Shown here: positions 26,403-35,578 of the stretch, in pieces
How the letters are laid out: every line of letters starts with the position of its first letter
Numbering within the stretch: the stretch's first letter is position 1
Assembly (NCBI GenBank): GCA_963922875.1
Contig: CAWUJH010000002.1
Coordinates: 1-64,000 of the forward strand
DNA: 64,000 bases
DNA from: Ketobacter sp963922875
GTDB lineage: Bacteria > Pseudomonadota > Gammaproteobacteria > Pseudomonadales > Ketobacteraceae
Direction of reading: 5' to 3'
Notes under the pieces: model-generated
The model's input: only the letters and a program-made list of their open reading frames with translations
What the model was told of the DNA's origin: nothing
The model's database searches: none
Made by a program: the position numbers and the translations under genes

Positions 26403-27034
26403 TCAATAGATTATCGTTCACTGAAGACCAGCGTGATTGCTTACAAGAAGTTATTAATGTTGCCATGGGGCAAGCTGGGGATCTGTTAGCTCGTTTTTTA
26501 AACACATTTGTTCACCTTTCTATTCCCAACGTTAGGGTTGTAGCGGCCAGGCATTTGGTTGTTGAATTGGAGTCCGCATTGGGTAGCCAGAGCTACAGTG
26601 TTTCGGGAGTGATGCAAAGCTTTTATTCGCTGGATCAGAGTAAAGACTTGCAAGGAGATGCGATAGTTGTTTTTGATGATCAATCATTGACTGAATTGGC
26701 GCAAATGGTATTGACCGAACAGCTACATTCGAAAGCCACAAATCAAGAGCGCCTGCTGGATGTTTCAACCTTGCTCACGAGCGCCTGCCTGAACGGTTTA
26801 TCGAGACAGATGGAACTGGTCTTGGGTGTGTCTCCGCCGCAAGTATTGGGAGAGAGTGTTACCCCTGCCAGCTTGCTGAACGGCATTGCGCAGGGCGATG
26901 AGCAAATTCTGGTAGTGCAAATCACTTATACAATTGATGATCGCCCCTTTCAGTGCCATCTATTCTTTCTTGTGGAAAATGCTGCGATTAAGCAAATAAG
27001 AGATTTACTGGACCAGCTGCTGGAGGATTTATAG
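26399..27034 (+). CDS. CheC/CheX-like phosphatase family protein
   Basis: The 211-residue protein has the CheC phosphatase helix motif E-x-x-N (LQEVINVAMGQAGD) near residue 17 and a second, degenerate site in TSACLNGLSRQM. CheC-type proteins remove phosphate from CheY-like receivers. The start codon overlaps the stop of the receiver gene (ATGA), so the two are made in step and are probably an actual regulator/phosphatase pair. No chemotaxis array genes are present, so a role outside classical chemotaxis is possible. Confidence 0.85.
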   Translation: MINRLSFTEDQRDCLQEVINVAMGQAGDLLARFLNTFVHLSIPNVRVVAARHLVVELESALGSQSYSVSGVMQSFYSLDQSKDLQGDAIVVFDDQSLTELAQMVLTEQLHSKATNQERLLDVSTLLTSACLNGLSRQMELVLGVSPPQVLGESVTPASLLNGIAQGDEQILVVQITYTIDDRPFQCHLFFLVENAAIKQIRDLLDQLLEDL

Positions 27035-27057
27035 CAGGGCGAATCGTTGAGGTATCG

Positions 27058-27648
27058 CTAATATTGAACAAACCAGTATTTTTTCCAAGCATTTAGCACC
27101 CTTTCTGGGTACCAGGTCTTCCCCAGGCTGCCATTGTAGCGAGCCAACGCCCGCGTTAAGTTACCTTTTTCTCGAGCTAAATAGGCGCTGAGAATGGCGC
27201 AACCATAGCGAATGTTGGTTGCCGTGTCGGTCAAATTGTCTTCTTGGCTGCCAATTTCCTGTTTCCAAAACGGCATTACCTGCATGAGCCCCTGGGCACC
27301 AACGCGACTGATGGCATAGCGGTCAAATAAACTCTCCACATGAATTACGGCTAACACTATTTCAGGTTTAAGCTTAAATCGAGTGGCTTCGGTATGAACT
27401 AACTTCAGTATAGCGAGGCGTTCTTCCGGGCTAGCAATATATGGTGAAAGGCGCTGGTTCATATCCACAAGCCAAACTTCTGCCGCAAATTGATCTGGAA
27501 AACTATCGGCCTCAGCAATGGTGGTGAGTAAGAGCGAGCGTAATTTGTCATCTGGTTTAATTTCAGTAGCTGCCCAAGCGTTAATGCTAGGCAGCAACCA
27601 AAAAACAGAAAGCCAAAAATAAGTTAGGTAAGAAACCGATTTCCTCAT
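27058..27648 (-). CDS. Lytic transglycosylase, SLT domain
   Basis: The 196-residue exported protein has a signal peptide (about 1-27, AWA-A cleavage) and a Slt/MltC-like catalytic domain. Catalytic Glu105 lies in HVESLFD, followed by GAQGLMQVMPFW, NIRYGCAIL and LARYNGS, the standard goose-type lysozyme motifs. It would cleave peptidoglycan to 1,6-anhydro-muropeptides in the periplasm. There is no lipobox. It is 9 bases downstream of proS on the same strand, so probably co-transcribed. Confidence 0.9.
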   Translation of the reverse strand: MRKSVSYLTYFWLSVFWLLPSINAWAATEIKPDDKLRSLLLTTIAEADSFPDQFAAEVWLVDMNQRLSPYIASPEERLAILKLVHTEATRFKLKPEIVLAVIHVESLFDRYAISRVGAQGLMQVMPFWKQEIGSQEDNLTDTATNIRYGCAILSAYLAREKGNLTRALARYNGSLGKTWYPERVLNAWKKYWFVQY

Positions 27649-27657
27649 CCCTTTATT

Positions 27658-29376
27658 TTAGTCTTTATTCAGCTTTTCCTGTAAAAAGCTCAACAAATTA
27701 GCGGCAGGTATATGGCTTTTTTCAGAGTCCCGGCGATATTTGTATTCGAAGGTGCGCTCTTCAAGGCTGCGGTCACTAATGACCACTCGGTGAGGGATGC
27801 CAAGGAGTTCCATATCAGAAAACTTGACCCCGGGACGCTCTTTACGATCATCCAGCAGTACCGCGTAACCCAGGGCGGTGAGTTGGTCGTAAAGCTGTTC
27901 AGCCGCTTCTTGTACTGCAGGGGATTTTTGGTTGTTCAGGGGCACAATGGCGACACTGAATGGGGCGATACTTTCTGGCCATATGATGCCGTATTCATCA
28001 TGGTTTTGTTCGATTGCCGCCGCTACCAACCGGGTCACGCCAATGCCATAACAGCCCATTGGCATATCATGATTCTTGCCGTTTTCATCCAAAACCGTGG
28101 CACCTAGAGCGGCGCTGTATTTTGTCCCTAATTGGAAAATATGGCCTACCTCAATCCCTCTTTTAATAATGAGGTTTCCGCTTCCGTCTGGGCTGGGATC
28201 GCCACTTACTACATTACGCAAATCAGCTTGGTCTCTGTATTGGGTGTCTCGCTCCCAATTGACACCCGTTAGATGAAAGCCATCGGTGTTGGCACCACAG
28301 ACAAAATCTGCAAGCAGGGTAACGCTCAAATCGGCAATTATAGGTATTGCTAATCCTACTACGCCAATAGAGCCAGGAGAGGCACCGGTCACCGCGAGGA
28401 CTTCTTCGTCGCTAGCAAAGGTGAGCGGGGTGGCTACCAGTGGGTGTTTTTCTGCTTTTATTTCATTTAATGTTTTGTCACCGCGAAGCGCCAGTGCGAT
28501 AAAGGGGTTCTCTTCGCTGGCACCTTTTACGATCAGGGTTTTAACGGTTTTCTCTATTGGAACCTTCAAAAAGGAGACAATGTCATCAATGGAATGTTGC
28601 TCTGGCGTTGCCACTTTCGTCATGGCTTCCGTGGCAGCGGGCCTTTCGCTGCCAATGGGTAGTGCAGCGGCCATCTCCACATTGGCGGCATAATCACTGG
28701 TGTCGCTAAAAGCGATATCATCTTCTCCAGAATCAGCTAACACATGAAATTCATGGGAGCTGTTGCCGCCGATGCTTCCGGTATCCGCCTGTACCGGGCG
28801 GAAATCCAGACCTAAGCGACTAAAGATTGCCGAATAGGTGGCATACATGGTGTCGTAAGTCTGTTGTAAAGAGCTTTCGTTCAAGTGGAAGGAATAGCTA
28901 TCTTTCATGATGAATTCACGGCCCCGCATAATACCGAAGCGAGGTCTTATTTCATCTCTAAACTTCGTTTGAATCTGATAGAAATTCACAGGAAGTTGCT
29001 TGTAACTTTGAATGTTGTTACGAACAAGATCTGTAATAACCTCTTCATGTGTAGGCCCGAGGACGAAATCGCGATCGTGTCGATCTTTTATGCGCAGCAA
29101 TTCTGGGCCATAACCTTCAATTCTTTTCGACTCTTGCCATAGTTCAGCGGGTTGAACAACCGGCATTAATACCTCTAGGGCTCCTGATTTATCCATTTCT
29201 TCGCGGATGATCGCCTCTACTTTCTGAAGTACTTTCAACCCGGTGGGAAGCCATGTGTAAAGTCCTGAGGCCAGCTTACGGATTAGGCCCGCCCTTAACA
29301 TGAGCTGATGACTAATGACTTCCGCCTCAGAAGGTGTCTCTCTTAAGGTGGCCAAAAGGTATGCTGTGGTTTTCAT
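27658..29376 (-). CDS. proS: Prolyl-tRNA synthetase (bacterial type with editing insert)
   Basis: The 572-residue enzyme charges tRNA-Pro. Motif 2 reads RDEIRPRFGIMRGREFIMKD and is preceded by GPTHEEVITDLVRN. Motif 3 lies in MGCYGIGVTRLVAAAIEQ. Between them, about residues 225-400, sits the insertion that edits Ala-tRNA-Pro. The anticodon-binding domain ends the protein. Length and motif order are those of ordinary bacterial ProRS. Confidence 0.97.
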   Translation of the reverse strand: MKTTAYLLATLRETPSEAEVISHQLMLRAGLIRKLASGLYTWLPTGLKVLQKVEAIIREEMDKSGALEVLMPVVQPAELWQESKRIEGYGPELLRIKDRHDRDFVLGPTHEEVITDLVRNNIQSYKQLPVNFYQIQTKFRDEIRPRFGIMRGREFIMKDSYSFHLNESSLQQTYDTMYATYSAIFSRLGLDFRPVQADTGSIGGNSSHEFHVLADSGEDDIAFSDTSDYAANVEMAAALPIGSERPAATEAMTKVATPEQHSIDDIVSFLKVPIEKTVKTLIVKGASEENPFIALALRGDKTLNEIKAEKHPLVATPLTFASDEEVLAVTGASPGSIGVVGLAIPIIADLSVTLLADFVCGANTDGFHLTGVNWERDTQYRDQADLRNVVSGDPSPDGSGNLIIKRGIEVGHIFQLGTKYSAALGATVLDENGKNHDMPMGCYGIGVTRLVAAAIEQNHDEYGIIWPESIAPFSVAIVPLNNQKSPAVQEAAEQLYDQLTALGYAVLLDDRKERPGVKFSDMELLGIPHRVVISDRSLEERTFEYKYRRDSEKSHIPAANLLSFLQEKLNKD

Positions 29377-29464
29377 TGTGGTATCTCTGTTTGAAAGCAG
29401 TGGACGAACAGAGGCGATTCTAAGGGTTGTTGGAGAGCATCACAATCTCAAACCAGGGAGCAGA

Positions 29465-29498
29465 CACTAAAAAAGGGGCGCAGGCCCCTTTTTTAGTG
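29465..29498. terminator. Intrinsic terminator downstream of the HU-like gene
   Basis: A perfect 15-bp stem (arms CACTAAAAAAGGGGC and complement) with loop GCAG has A-runs and T-runs in its arms, so it can end transcription in both directions. It lies 20 bases after the stop of the minus-strand HU-like gene and ahead of proS. Confidence 0.9.
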
Positions 29499-29517
29499 TG
29501 CAAAGCAGATCTGGAAA

Positions 29518-29967
29518 TTACTTTTCTGCCATATCCTTGAGCTTTTTCAGTGGGCGAACCTTGATGACGTTGCGCGCGGGCTTTGCTTTAAACATGGTTT
29601 CCTCGCCAGTGAAAGGATTGATACCTTTACGGGCTTTGGTAGCGGGCTTGCGGATGACCATGATTTTCATAAGGCCAGGAACGGTAAAATTTCCTACCGC
29701 TTTGGGTTTGACGTGGGCTTCAATCAGTGTCCCCAGTTCGTCCAGAACGGATTGCACTTGCTTTCTGGTAAGTTCGGTAGATTCGGAAATTGTATTGAGT
29801 ATTTGAGTTTTGGTCATGGCATCTTTCGTCGCCACAACGCGCTTAGGTGCAGGCGCTGCTTTCTTAGCGGCCACTTTTTTAGCAGGCACTTTTTTAGCAG
29901 GCGCTTTTTTTACTGGAGCTTTTTTAGCAGCCACTTTTTTAGCAGGCGCTTTCTTTTTTGCAGGCAT
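29518..29967 (-). CDS. HU-family DNA-binding protein with Lys/Ala/Pro N-terminal tail
   Basis: The 149-residue protein joins about 45 residues of PAKK/APAKK repeats to a C-terminal HU/IHF domain (about 50-145). The domain shows MTKTQILNTI at its start, LGTLIEAHV, and the beta-arm region ending GINPFTGEETMFKAKPARNVIKVRP. The tail resembles histone H1/AlgP-like disordered basic tails and should add non-specific DNA binding or compaction. It is a single-gene unit with its own terminator. Confidence 0.9.
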   Translation of the reverse strand: MPAKKKAPAKKVAAKKAPVKKAPAKKVPAKKVAAKKAAPAPKRVVATKDAMTKTQILNTISESTELTRKQVQSVLDELGTLIEAHVKPKAVGNFTVPGLMKIMVIRKPATKARKGINPFTGEETMFKAKPARNVIKVRPLKKLKDMAEK

Positions 29968-30003
29968 GTTTGCTTCCTTTTACTTTGGTTTGGTGGCCGA
30001 CTC

Positions 30004-30577
30004 TAACTGTTAAACAGCATACGTAAAGCATATATTAACGGTTGTTGCAGCCTATCGCCGATAATTATTGATGCTATTTTTAGGTCTAGCAAGTAAATAA
30101 AAGCATTTTTTACCTATTTTTAAAGGGTTTTATGAAAAAAATCCCCTTGTTGCCCCTTCATTTGTTTATGTCGTTGGCATTTTTCTCCCGCTTTGAGCTG
30201 CATTAAGAATTCCTCAATATTGTAAGCATCGTTTTCTGGGTCTGTTATCAGAACTTATTTCTTCCGCATAATATCACTGCATTGATTCAGACATTTTCTG
30301 TAAGGGGCGCTCTCTGGGGGGGATTATAAGTCTGGCGGAGGTCGATTGTTGTCAGGTGCTATTGGCATTAGTTAATGGGGATGAGGTTGCCCAGAGGTCC
30401 ATATGATGATTCAGCTGCTAAATGATTCGCAAACCGCTATAATGTGGCCCATTTTTCAAAATGATGTCTGGGGACTGCGGCGCAGTCAAGATAACCTTAT
30501 AAAAAACAGAGGGTTATGCTTGCTTTTCGTAGTTCGTCAAATTTTTAAGATAACGTGAGTTAAGTAGGTAGAGTTTT
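30004..30577. other. Intergenic region between the divergent HU-like gene and aspS
   Basis: This 574-base stretch is AT-rich and has no convincing coding frame or RNA gene. It should contain the HU-like promoter on the left and the aspS promoter on the right (see the TATAAT site). A small hairpin GACTGC-GGC-GCAGTC sits at 30473-30487 in the probable aspS leader. Confidence 0.6.
30415..30443 (+). promoter_or_regulatory. Probable sigma70 promoter of aspS
   Basis: A perfect TATAAT -10 box is at 30438-30443. A weak -35 (CTGCTA, 30415-30420) lies 17 bases upstream. Transcription would start near 30450, giving a leader of about 130 bases before aspS. Confidence 0.5.
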
Positions 30578-32341
30578 ATGCGTAGCCATTATTGTGGCCA
30601 GCTCAATGAATCCCTCATTGATGGCACCGTTACCTTGTGTGGATGGGTTCACCGCCGAAGAGATCATGGTGGGGTGATTTTCCTGGATTTACGGGACCGA
30701 GAGGGGGTTGCTCAGATTGTTATTGATCCAGATACTGAGGAAGCTTTTGCGCGAGCGGAGAAAGTCCGAAGCGAATTCGTACTCAAATTGACAGGGCGTG
30801 TTCGCTTGCGACCTGAGGGCACACAGAATCCTGACATGCCAACAGGAATGGTTGAGGTGCTAGGTAAAGAGCTGGAAATACTGAACGCATCGGAAACGCC
30901 GCCTTTTCAGCTGGATGAGCATACCAATGTGGGTGAGGACGTGCGACTGCGTTATCGGTATATGGATTTGCGCCGCCCCGAAATGTTGGATCGACTGGCT
31001 TTTCGTTCGAAAGTCACCACCGCAATTCGAAATTTTCTGGATCAAGAAGGTTTCCTCGATGTTGAAACTCCCATTCTAACCAAGGCGACTCCGGAAGGTG
31101 CTCGTGACTATTTGGTACCGAGTCGGACCCATCCTGGAAGCTTCTTTGCGTTACCCCAGTCACCCCAGTTGTTTAAACAGTTGCTTATGGTGTCCGGTGT
31201 CGACCGCTATTATCAGATTGCGAAATGCTTTCGCGATGAGGACTTGCGAGCTGATCGGCAGCCTGAATTTACTCAGATAGATATTGAAGCCTCCTTTATC
31301 GATGAAAGCGACATTATGGGAGTGGCGGAAAATCTAGTGCGTTCTTTGTTTTCCCGTTTATTGGGAGTGGAGCTGCCAGAGTTTCCTCGCATGACTTATG
31401 CTGAAGCCATGTCCCGTTTCGGTAGTGATAAACCGGATTTAAGAATTCCTTTGGAATTGGTGGATGTGGATGATTTGATGCGCCAGGTAGAGTTCAAGGT
31501 GTTTTCAGCTCCAGCATCGGACCCTAAAGGTCGAGTCTGTGCTTTGCGCGTTCCTGGTGGAGCTAAGTTAAGCCGCAAAGAAATTGACGACTATACAAAA
31601 TATGTTGGTATCTATGGAGCCAGGGGGCTGGCGTGGATCAAAGTTAACGATCTGGCCAAAGGGGTTGAGGGCTTACAATCACCTATCGTTAAAAACATGA
31701 CCAATGTCGTCATGGAGCTGATGGAGCGATTGGGTGCAGAAGACGGTGATATCGTGTTCTTTGGTGCCGGTCAGGCGCAAGTTGTTAACGAGTCTATTGG
31801 TGCTTTGCGTATTAAGTTGGGTCATGACTTAGGAATGGTGGAAGGTGCATGGGCACCGCTTTGGGTCGTAGATTTTCCCATGTTCGAAGAGGTTGAAAGC
31901 GGTTGGACAGCTATTCACCATCCTTTCACTGCGCCCTCCTGCGAACCGCAAGCCTTAATCGATAATCCCGGTGCAGCCTTATCGCGGGCTTACGATATGG
32001 TATTGAATGGCACCGAGCTTGGCGGCGGATCTATTCGTATTCATGAGCCAGAAATGCAAAAAACAGTATTTGAAGCCTTGGGAATCGGTCCGCAAGAAGC
32101 CCAGGAGAAATTCGGGTTTTTATTGGATGCCTTGAAATATGGCTGCCCACCCCACGGCGGCTTGGCCTTTGGTTTGGATCGTTTGATTATGTTAATGACC
32201 GATGCGCAATCCATTCGGGACGTTATTGCTTTCCCCAAAACGCAATCCGCAGCTTGCGTAATGACCTCAGCGCCGTCAGTAGTGGATCCTAAACAGCTCC
32301 GTGAGGTGGGGATTCGTTTGCGACAAACGGAAGAAAAGTAA
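30578..32341 (+). CDS. aspS: Aspartyl-tRNA synthetase
   Basis: The 587-residue class II synthetase has an N-terminal OB-fold anticodon domain (CGWVHRRRDHGGVIFLDLRD), motif 2 FRDEDLRADRQPEFTQID, the bacterial GAD insertion in the middle and motif 3 GLAFGLDRLIMLM near the end. It charges tRNA-Asp. Whether it also charges tRNA-Asn cannot be told from these motifs. yebC follows after 24 bases on the same strand, as in Pseudomonas. Confidence 0.97.
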   Translation: MRSHYCGQLNESLIDGTVTLCGWVHRRRDHGGVIFLDLRDREGVAQIVIDPDTEEAFARAEKVRSEFVLKLTGRVRLRPEGTQNPDMPTGMVEVLGKELEILNASETPPFQLDEHTNVGEDVRLRYRYMDLRRPEMLDRLAFRSKVTTAIRNFLDQEGFLDVETPILTKATPEGARDYLVPSRTHPGSFFALPQSPQLFKQLLMVSGVDRYYQIAKCFRDEDLRADRQPEFTQIDIEASFIDESDIMGVAENLVRSLFSRLLGVELPEFPRMTYAEAMSRFGSDKPDLRIPLELVDVDDLMRQVEFKVFSAPASDPKGRVCALRVPGGAKLSRKEIDDYTKYVGIYGARGLAWIKVNDLAKGVEGLQSPIVKNMTNVVMELMERLGAEDGDIVFFGAGQAQVVNESIGALRIKLGHDLGMVEGAWAPLWVVDFPMFEEVESGWTAIHHPFTAPSCEPQALIDNPGAALSRAYDMVLNGTELGGGSIRIHEPEMQKTVFEALGIGPQEAQEKFGFLLDALKYGCPPHGGLAFGLDRLIMLMTDAQSIRDVIAFPKTQSAACVMTSAPSVVDPKQLREVGIRLRQTEEK

Positions 32342-32365
32342 TCTCGAAAGAACTAGGATTTTGTC

Positions 32366-33112
32366 ATGGCCGGTCACAGTAAATGGGCGAACATAAAACA
32401 TAGAAAAGCTGCTCAGGATGCGAAAAAAGGCAAAGTTTTTACCCGATTGATTCGGGAAATCACCATTGCCGCGCGCTCAGGCGGCGTGCCGGAGGATAAT
32501 CCTCGTTTGCGTTTGGCCATGGATAAAGCCTTGGCGGCCAATATGACCAAGGACACCATCGAACGGGCGATTAAGCGCGGAGCTGGTGGCGATGACGAAG
32601 CGCAATTAGATGAGCTAACTTATGAAGGCTATGGTGTCGGTGGTGTGGCGGTTATTGTGGAAGCGATGACCGATAACCGCAATCGCACCGCTGGCGATGT
32701 GCGTCATGCGTTTAGTAAGTATGGGGGCAACCTGGGAACAGATGGGTCGGTAGCCTATTTGTTTGAGAAACGCGGTGAGATTGGGTATGGACCTGAAGCA
32801 GAGGAAGAAAAACTGCTTGAGTGCGCGCTCGATGCAGGTGCTGAAGATTTAGTGATTCATGACGATGGCAGCTTTGATGTTGTAACCCGCTGGGAAGATT
32901 TAGGGGCGGTTAAAGCGCAGCTCGATGCTCAGGGTTTCGAAGCCAATAATGCCGAAGTTACTATGTCGCCCTCCATACAGGTGGATATGGATCTCGATAC
33001 GGCTACCACGATCTTAAAAATGATCGACATGCTGGAAGATCTGGATGACGTGCAAAATGTTTACACGAATGCTAATTTTACCCAGGAATTAATGGAAAAA
33101 ATTAGCGATTAG
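32366..33112 (+). CDS. yebC: YebC/PmpR family protein
   Basis: The 248-residue protein begins with the invariant MAGHSKWANIKHRK motif and has the YebC patterns RLIREITIAARSGG, TIERAIKRGAGG and the acidic C-terminal LEDLDDVQNVYTNANF. YebC proteins were described as transcriptional regulators, and more recent work ties the family to translation of proline stretches. It is next to ruvCAB in many proteobacteria. A strong terminator follows. Confidence 0.96.
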   Translation: MAGHSKWANIKHRKAAQDAKKGKVFTRLIREITIAARSGGVPEDNPRLRLAMDKALAANMTKDTIERAIKRGAGGDDEAQLDELTYEGYGVGGVAVIVEAMTDNRNRTAGDVRHAFSKYGGNLGTDGSVAYLFEKRGEIGYGPEAEEEKLLECALDAGAEDLVIHDDGSFDVVTRWEDLGAVKAQLDAQGFEANNAEVTMSPSIQVDMDLDTATTILKMIDMLEDLDDVQNVYTNANFTQELMEKISD

Positions 33113-33242
33113 TTGGGATTCTCTTTGGTATTAATGCATAACGAGAGAGCAATGGAAGGGGTAAACTGATTTCGTCAATCAGTGGATTGGAATGAACTCG
33201 CAAGTGCTCGCGAGCAAACGCCAAGGAGCTAGGCGAACCCCT

Positions 33243-33278
33243 AACCGATACCCATTCCCCCATGGGTATCGGTTTTTT
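33243..33278 (+). terminator. Intrinsic terminator after yebC
   Basis: Arms AACCGATACCCA and TGGGTATCGGTT form a 12-bp stem with an eight-base loop, followed by a T-run. It separates aspS-yebC from the ruv operon. Confidence 0.9.
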
Positions 33279-33365
33279 ATTAATTTTTTCAAATCTCTTG
33301 GGCCTTCTGTAAAACAGCTGTTAGACTGTATATCTGTATATATTAACAGTGCGAGCACGTGACCT

Positions 33366-33899
33366 ATGGCCGTCATTATGGGAATAGACCCTGGTTCCCG
33401 CATTACTGGGTATGGCTTAATACATCGCAAAGGCAATCAGCTGATCTATCTGGATAGCGGCTGTATTCGTACCGAAAAGGCTTCGACTCTTAGTGAAAAA
33501 CTGCATCTAATCTACCAAGGAATTGAGTCAGTCGTTACTCAATACCGGCCTGATGAAGTAGGCGTCGAGCAGGTTTTTATGTCAAGAAATGCTGATTCTG
33601 CATTAAAGCTGGGTCAAGCTCGCGGGGTTGCTATGGTGGCTTGTGCTCAGCAAGGGGTTTCCGTTTTCGAATATTCTGCACGCCAAGTAAAGCAGTCAGT
33701 GGTGGGGACCGGTGCGGCTGATAAAGTACAGGTTCAGAGTATGATCTGTCGATTATTAGCACTTAGTAAAACCCCGCAGGCCGATGCAGCCGATGCTTTG
33801 GCTGTCGCTGTCTGTCATGCCCACATGTCGCAAGGTTTGGTGAAGATATTGAGTTCGGCCAAATTGCGTCGGGGACGCTTACGCCATCAGTCATTATAA
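33366..33899 (+). CDS. ruvC: Crossover junction endodeoxyribonuclease RuvC
   Basis: RuvC cuts Holliday junctions made mobile by RuvAB. The acidic active-site residues are in place: Asp8 (MGIDPGSR), Glu68 (VGVEQVFM) and the Asp pair in QADAADALAVA near residue 140. The 177 residues are normal. It is followed by ruvA after 18 bases and ruvB by overlap, forming the ruvCAB operon. Confidence 0.97.
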   Translation: MAVIMGIDPGSRITGYGLIHRKGNQLIYLDSGCIRTEKASTLSEKLHLIYQGIESVVTQYRPDEVGVEQVFMSRNADSALKLGQARGVAMVACAQQGVSVFEYSARQVKQSVVGTGAADKVQVQSMICRLLALSKTPQADAADALAVAVCHAHMSQGLVKILSSAKLRRGRLRHQSL

Positions 33900-33917
33900 T
33901 GAAAAGTTTGGGTTGAG

Positions 33918-34538
33918 ATGATAGGAAAAATCAGAGGTATACTCATCGAAAAACAGGCACCCTTCCTATTGGTTGATGTAATGGGTGTGGGTTATGAAAT
34001 TGAAGCACCCATGAGTACGATTTACCAGTTGCCGGAGATAGGCTCGGAAGTAAACCTGTACACTCATTTTGTGGTGCGAGAAGATGCTCAATTGTTGTAT
34101 GGCTTTCACGATAAGCATGAGCGCTCCTTGTTTCGAGCGCTCATAAAAATTAATGGCGTCGGGCCCAAATTGGGATTAACCATACTTTCCGGGATTGATA
34201 GTGCAGAATTTGTTCGCTGTGTAGAGGAACAAGATACCCAAACATTGGTCAAATTGCCGGGAGTGGGTAAAAAAACAGCAGAGCGACTGGTGATTGAAAT
34301 GCGGGATAGATTGTCCGCTTTACAGGAGCAAGATCTGAAATCAAAGTTGGTTCCAGGCATCAGGCCCAGTCTGTCGGTGAAATCTCGCCACGGTGAAATC
34401 GCTGATGCAGAGAGCGCGTTGATAGCTCTTGGTTTTAAGCCAGCAGAAGCTTCCCGCGCCATTGCTAAATTGGAAGTAGACAGCCTCAATAGTGAAGAAA
34501 TAATCCGTCAAGCATTGAAGAATATGGTAAGCCGGTGA
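33918..34538 (+). CDS. ruvA: Holliday junction branch migration protein RuvA
   Basis: RuvA is the tetrameric junction-binding subunit. The 206-residue protein has the N-terminal OB fold (MIGKIRGILIEK), two helix-hairpin-helix motifs (INGVGPKLGLTIL and LPGVGKKTAERLVIEM) and the flexible linker plus RuvB-binding domain III (ALIALGFKPAEASRAI). Its TGA overlaps the GTG start of ruvB. Confidence 0.97.
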   Translation: MIGKIRGILIEKQAPFLLVDVMGVGYEIEAPMSTIYQLPEIGSEVNLYTHFVVREDAQLLYGFHDKHERSLFRALIKINGVGPKLGLTILSGIDSAEFVRCVEEQDTQTLVKLPGVGKKTAERLVIEMRDRLSALQEQDLKSKLVPGIRPSLSVKSRHGEIADAESALIALGFKPAEASRAIAKLEVDSLNSEEIIRQALKNMVSR

Positions 34539-35578
34539 GCGTAGAATCTGATCGTTTAATATCGTCCCAGTTAATTAAAGAAGACGTGGTTGATCGAGCC
34601 ATTAGGCCCACTTCGCTCGCAGACTATACGGGGCAGGAAACGGTTTGCGAGCAAATGGAAATTTTCATTCAGGCCGCTAGAGCCCGTCGGGAAGCTTTGG
34701 ATCATACGCTTATTTTCGGGCCTCCTGGTTTGGGCAAAACCACATTAGCCAATATCATCGCCAATGAGATGGGCAGCAATCTAAAAAGCACCTCTGGACC
34801 GGTCTTGGAGAAGGCAGGAGATTTAGCCGCTTTGCTTACCAATCTAGAAGAAGGCGACGTTCTCTTCGTAGACGAAATTCATCGGCTAAGCCCTATGGTT
34901 GAAGAGATCTTGTATCCAGCCATGGAAGATTATCAGCTTGATATAATGATTGGAGAAGGACCAGCAGCTCGCTCTATTAAAATCGATTTACCGCCCTTTA
35001 CTTTGGTGGGTGCTACCACCCGTGCCGGATTGTTAACCTCACCTTTGCGTGACCGGTTTGGCATTGTGCAAAGATTAGAGTTTTATTCCATCGCCGAGTT
35101 AGCCAAAATCGTCACCCGCTCAGCGATGCTTCTGGGTGTTGAGGCAAGTTCCGAAGGTGCCTTGGAAGTGGCCCGAAGAAGTCGCGGCACCCCACGTATA
35201 GCCAACCGCCTGCTGCGTCGAGTCAGAGATTATGCTGAGGTGAAAGGCGACGGTCGTTTGAGTGTGGAAAGTGCGGGTGCTGCACTCGATATGCTGAAAG
35301 TGGATACCCACGGATTTGACACCATGGATCGTCGGTTATTGTTGGCGATAATGGAAAAGTTTGAAGGGGGACCTGTAGGGTTGGATAATCTTGCAGCCGC
35401 CCTCGGAGAAGAATCAGGTACTCTTGAAGATGTGGTTGAGCCTTACCTGATACAGCAAGGTTTTTTGATGAGAACACCTCGTGGCCGAGTTGCAACACGA
35501 CAGTCGTATTTACACTTTGGTTTAAATGTGCCTCAACAGTTGGCCACAGATTCTTCCGAACTATTTAGAAATGATTAA
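34535..35578 (+). CDS. ruvB: Holliday junction ATP-dependent helicase RuvB
   Basis: RuvB is the hexameric AAA+ motor for branch migration. The 347-residue protein shows RPTSLADYTGQ, Walker A GPPGLGKTTLA, Walker B LFVDEIHRLSP, sensor GATTRAGLLTSPLRDRFG and the C-terminal winged helix. It starts at GTG 34535 in a four-base overlap with ruvA. The final eight bases overlap ybgC. Confidence 0.97.
   Translation: MSVESDRLISSQLIKEDVVDRAIRPTSLADYTGQETVCEQMEIFIQAARARREALDHTLIFGPPGLGKTTLANIIANEMGSNLKSTSGPVLEKAGDLAALLTNLEEGDVLFVDEIHRLSPMVEEILYPAMEDYQLDIMIGEGPAARSIKIDLPPFTLVGATTRAGLLTSPLRDRFGIVQRLEFYSIAELAKIVTRSAMLLGVEASSEGALEVARRSRGTPRIANRLLRRVRDYAEVKGDGRLSVESAGAALDMLKVDTHGFDTMDRRLLLAIMEKFEGGPVGLDNLAAALGEESGTLEDVVEPYLIQQGFLMRTPRGRVATRQSYLHFGLNVPQQLATDSSELFRND

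Noticed and set aside
30473..30487. GACTGC-GGC-GCAGTC hairpin as a terminator or riboswitch
   Set aside because: The stem is only 6 bp with no T-run and no known riboswitch core; it is only noted in the aspS leader.
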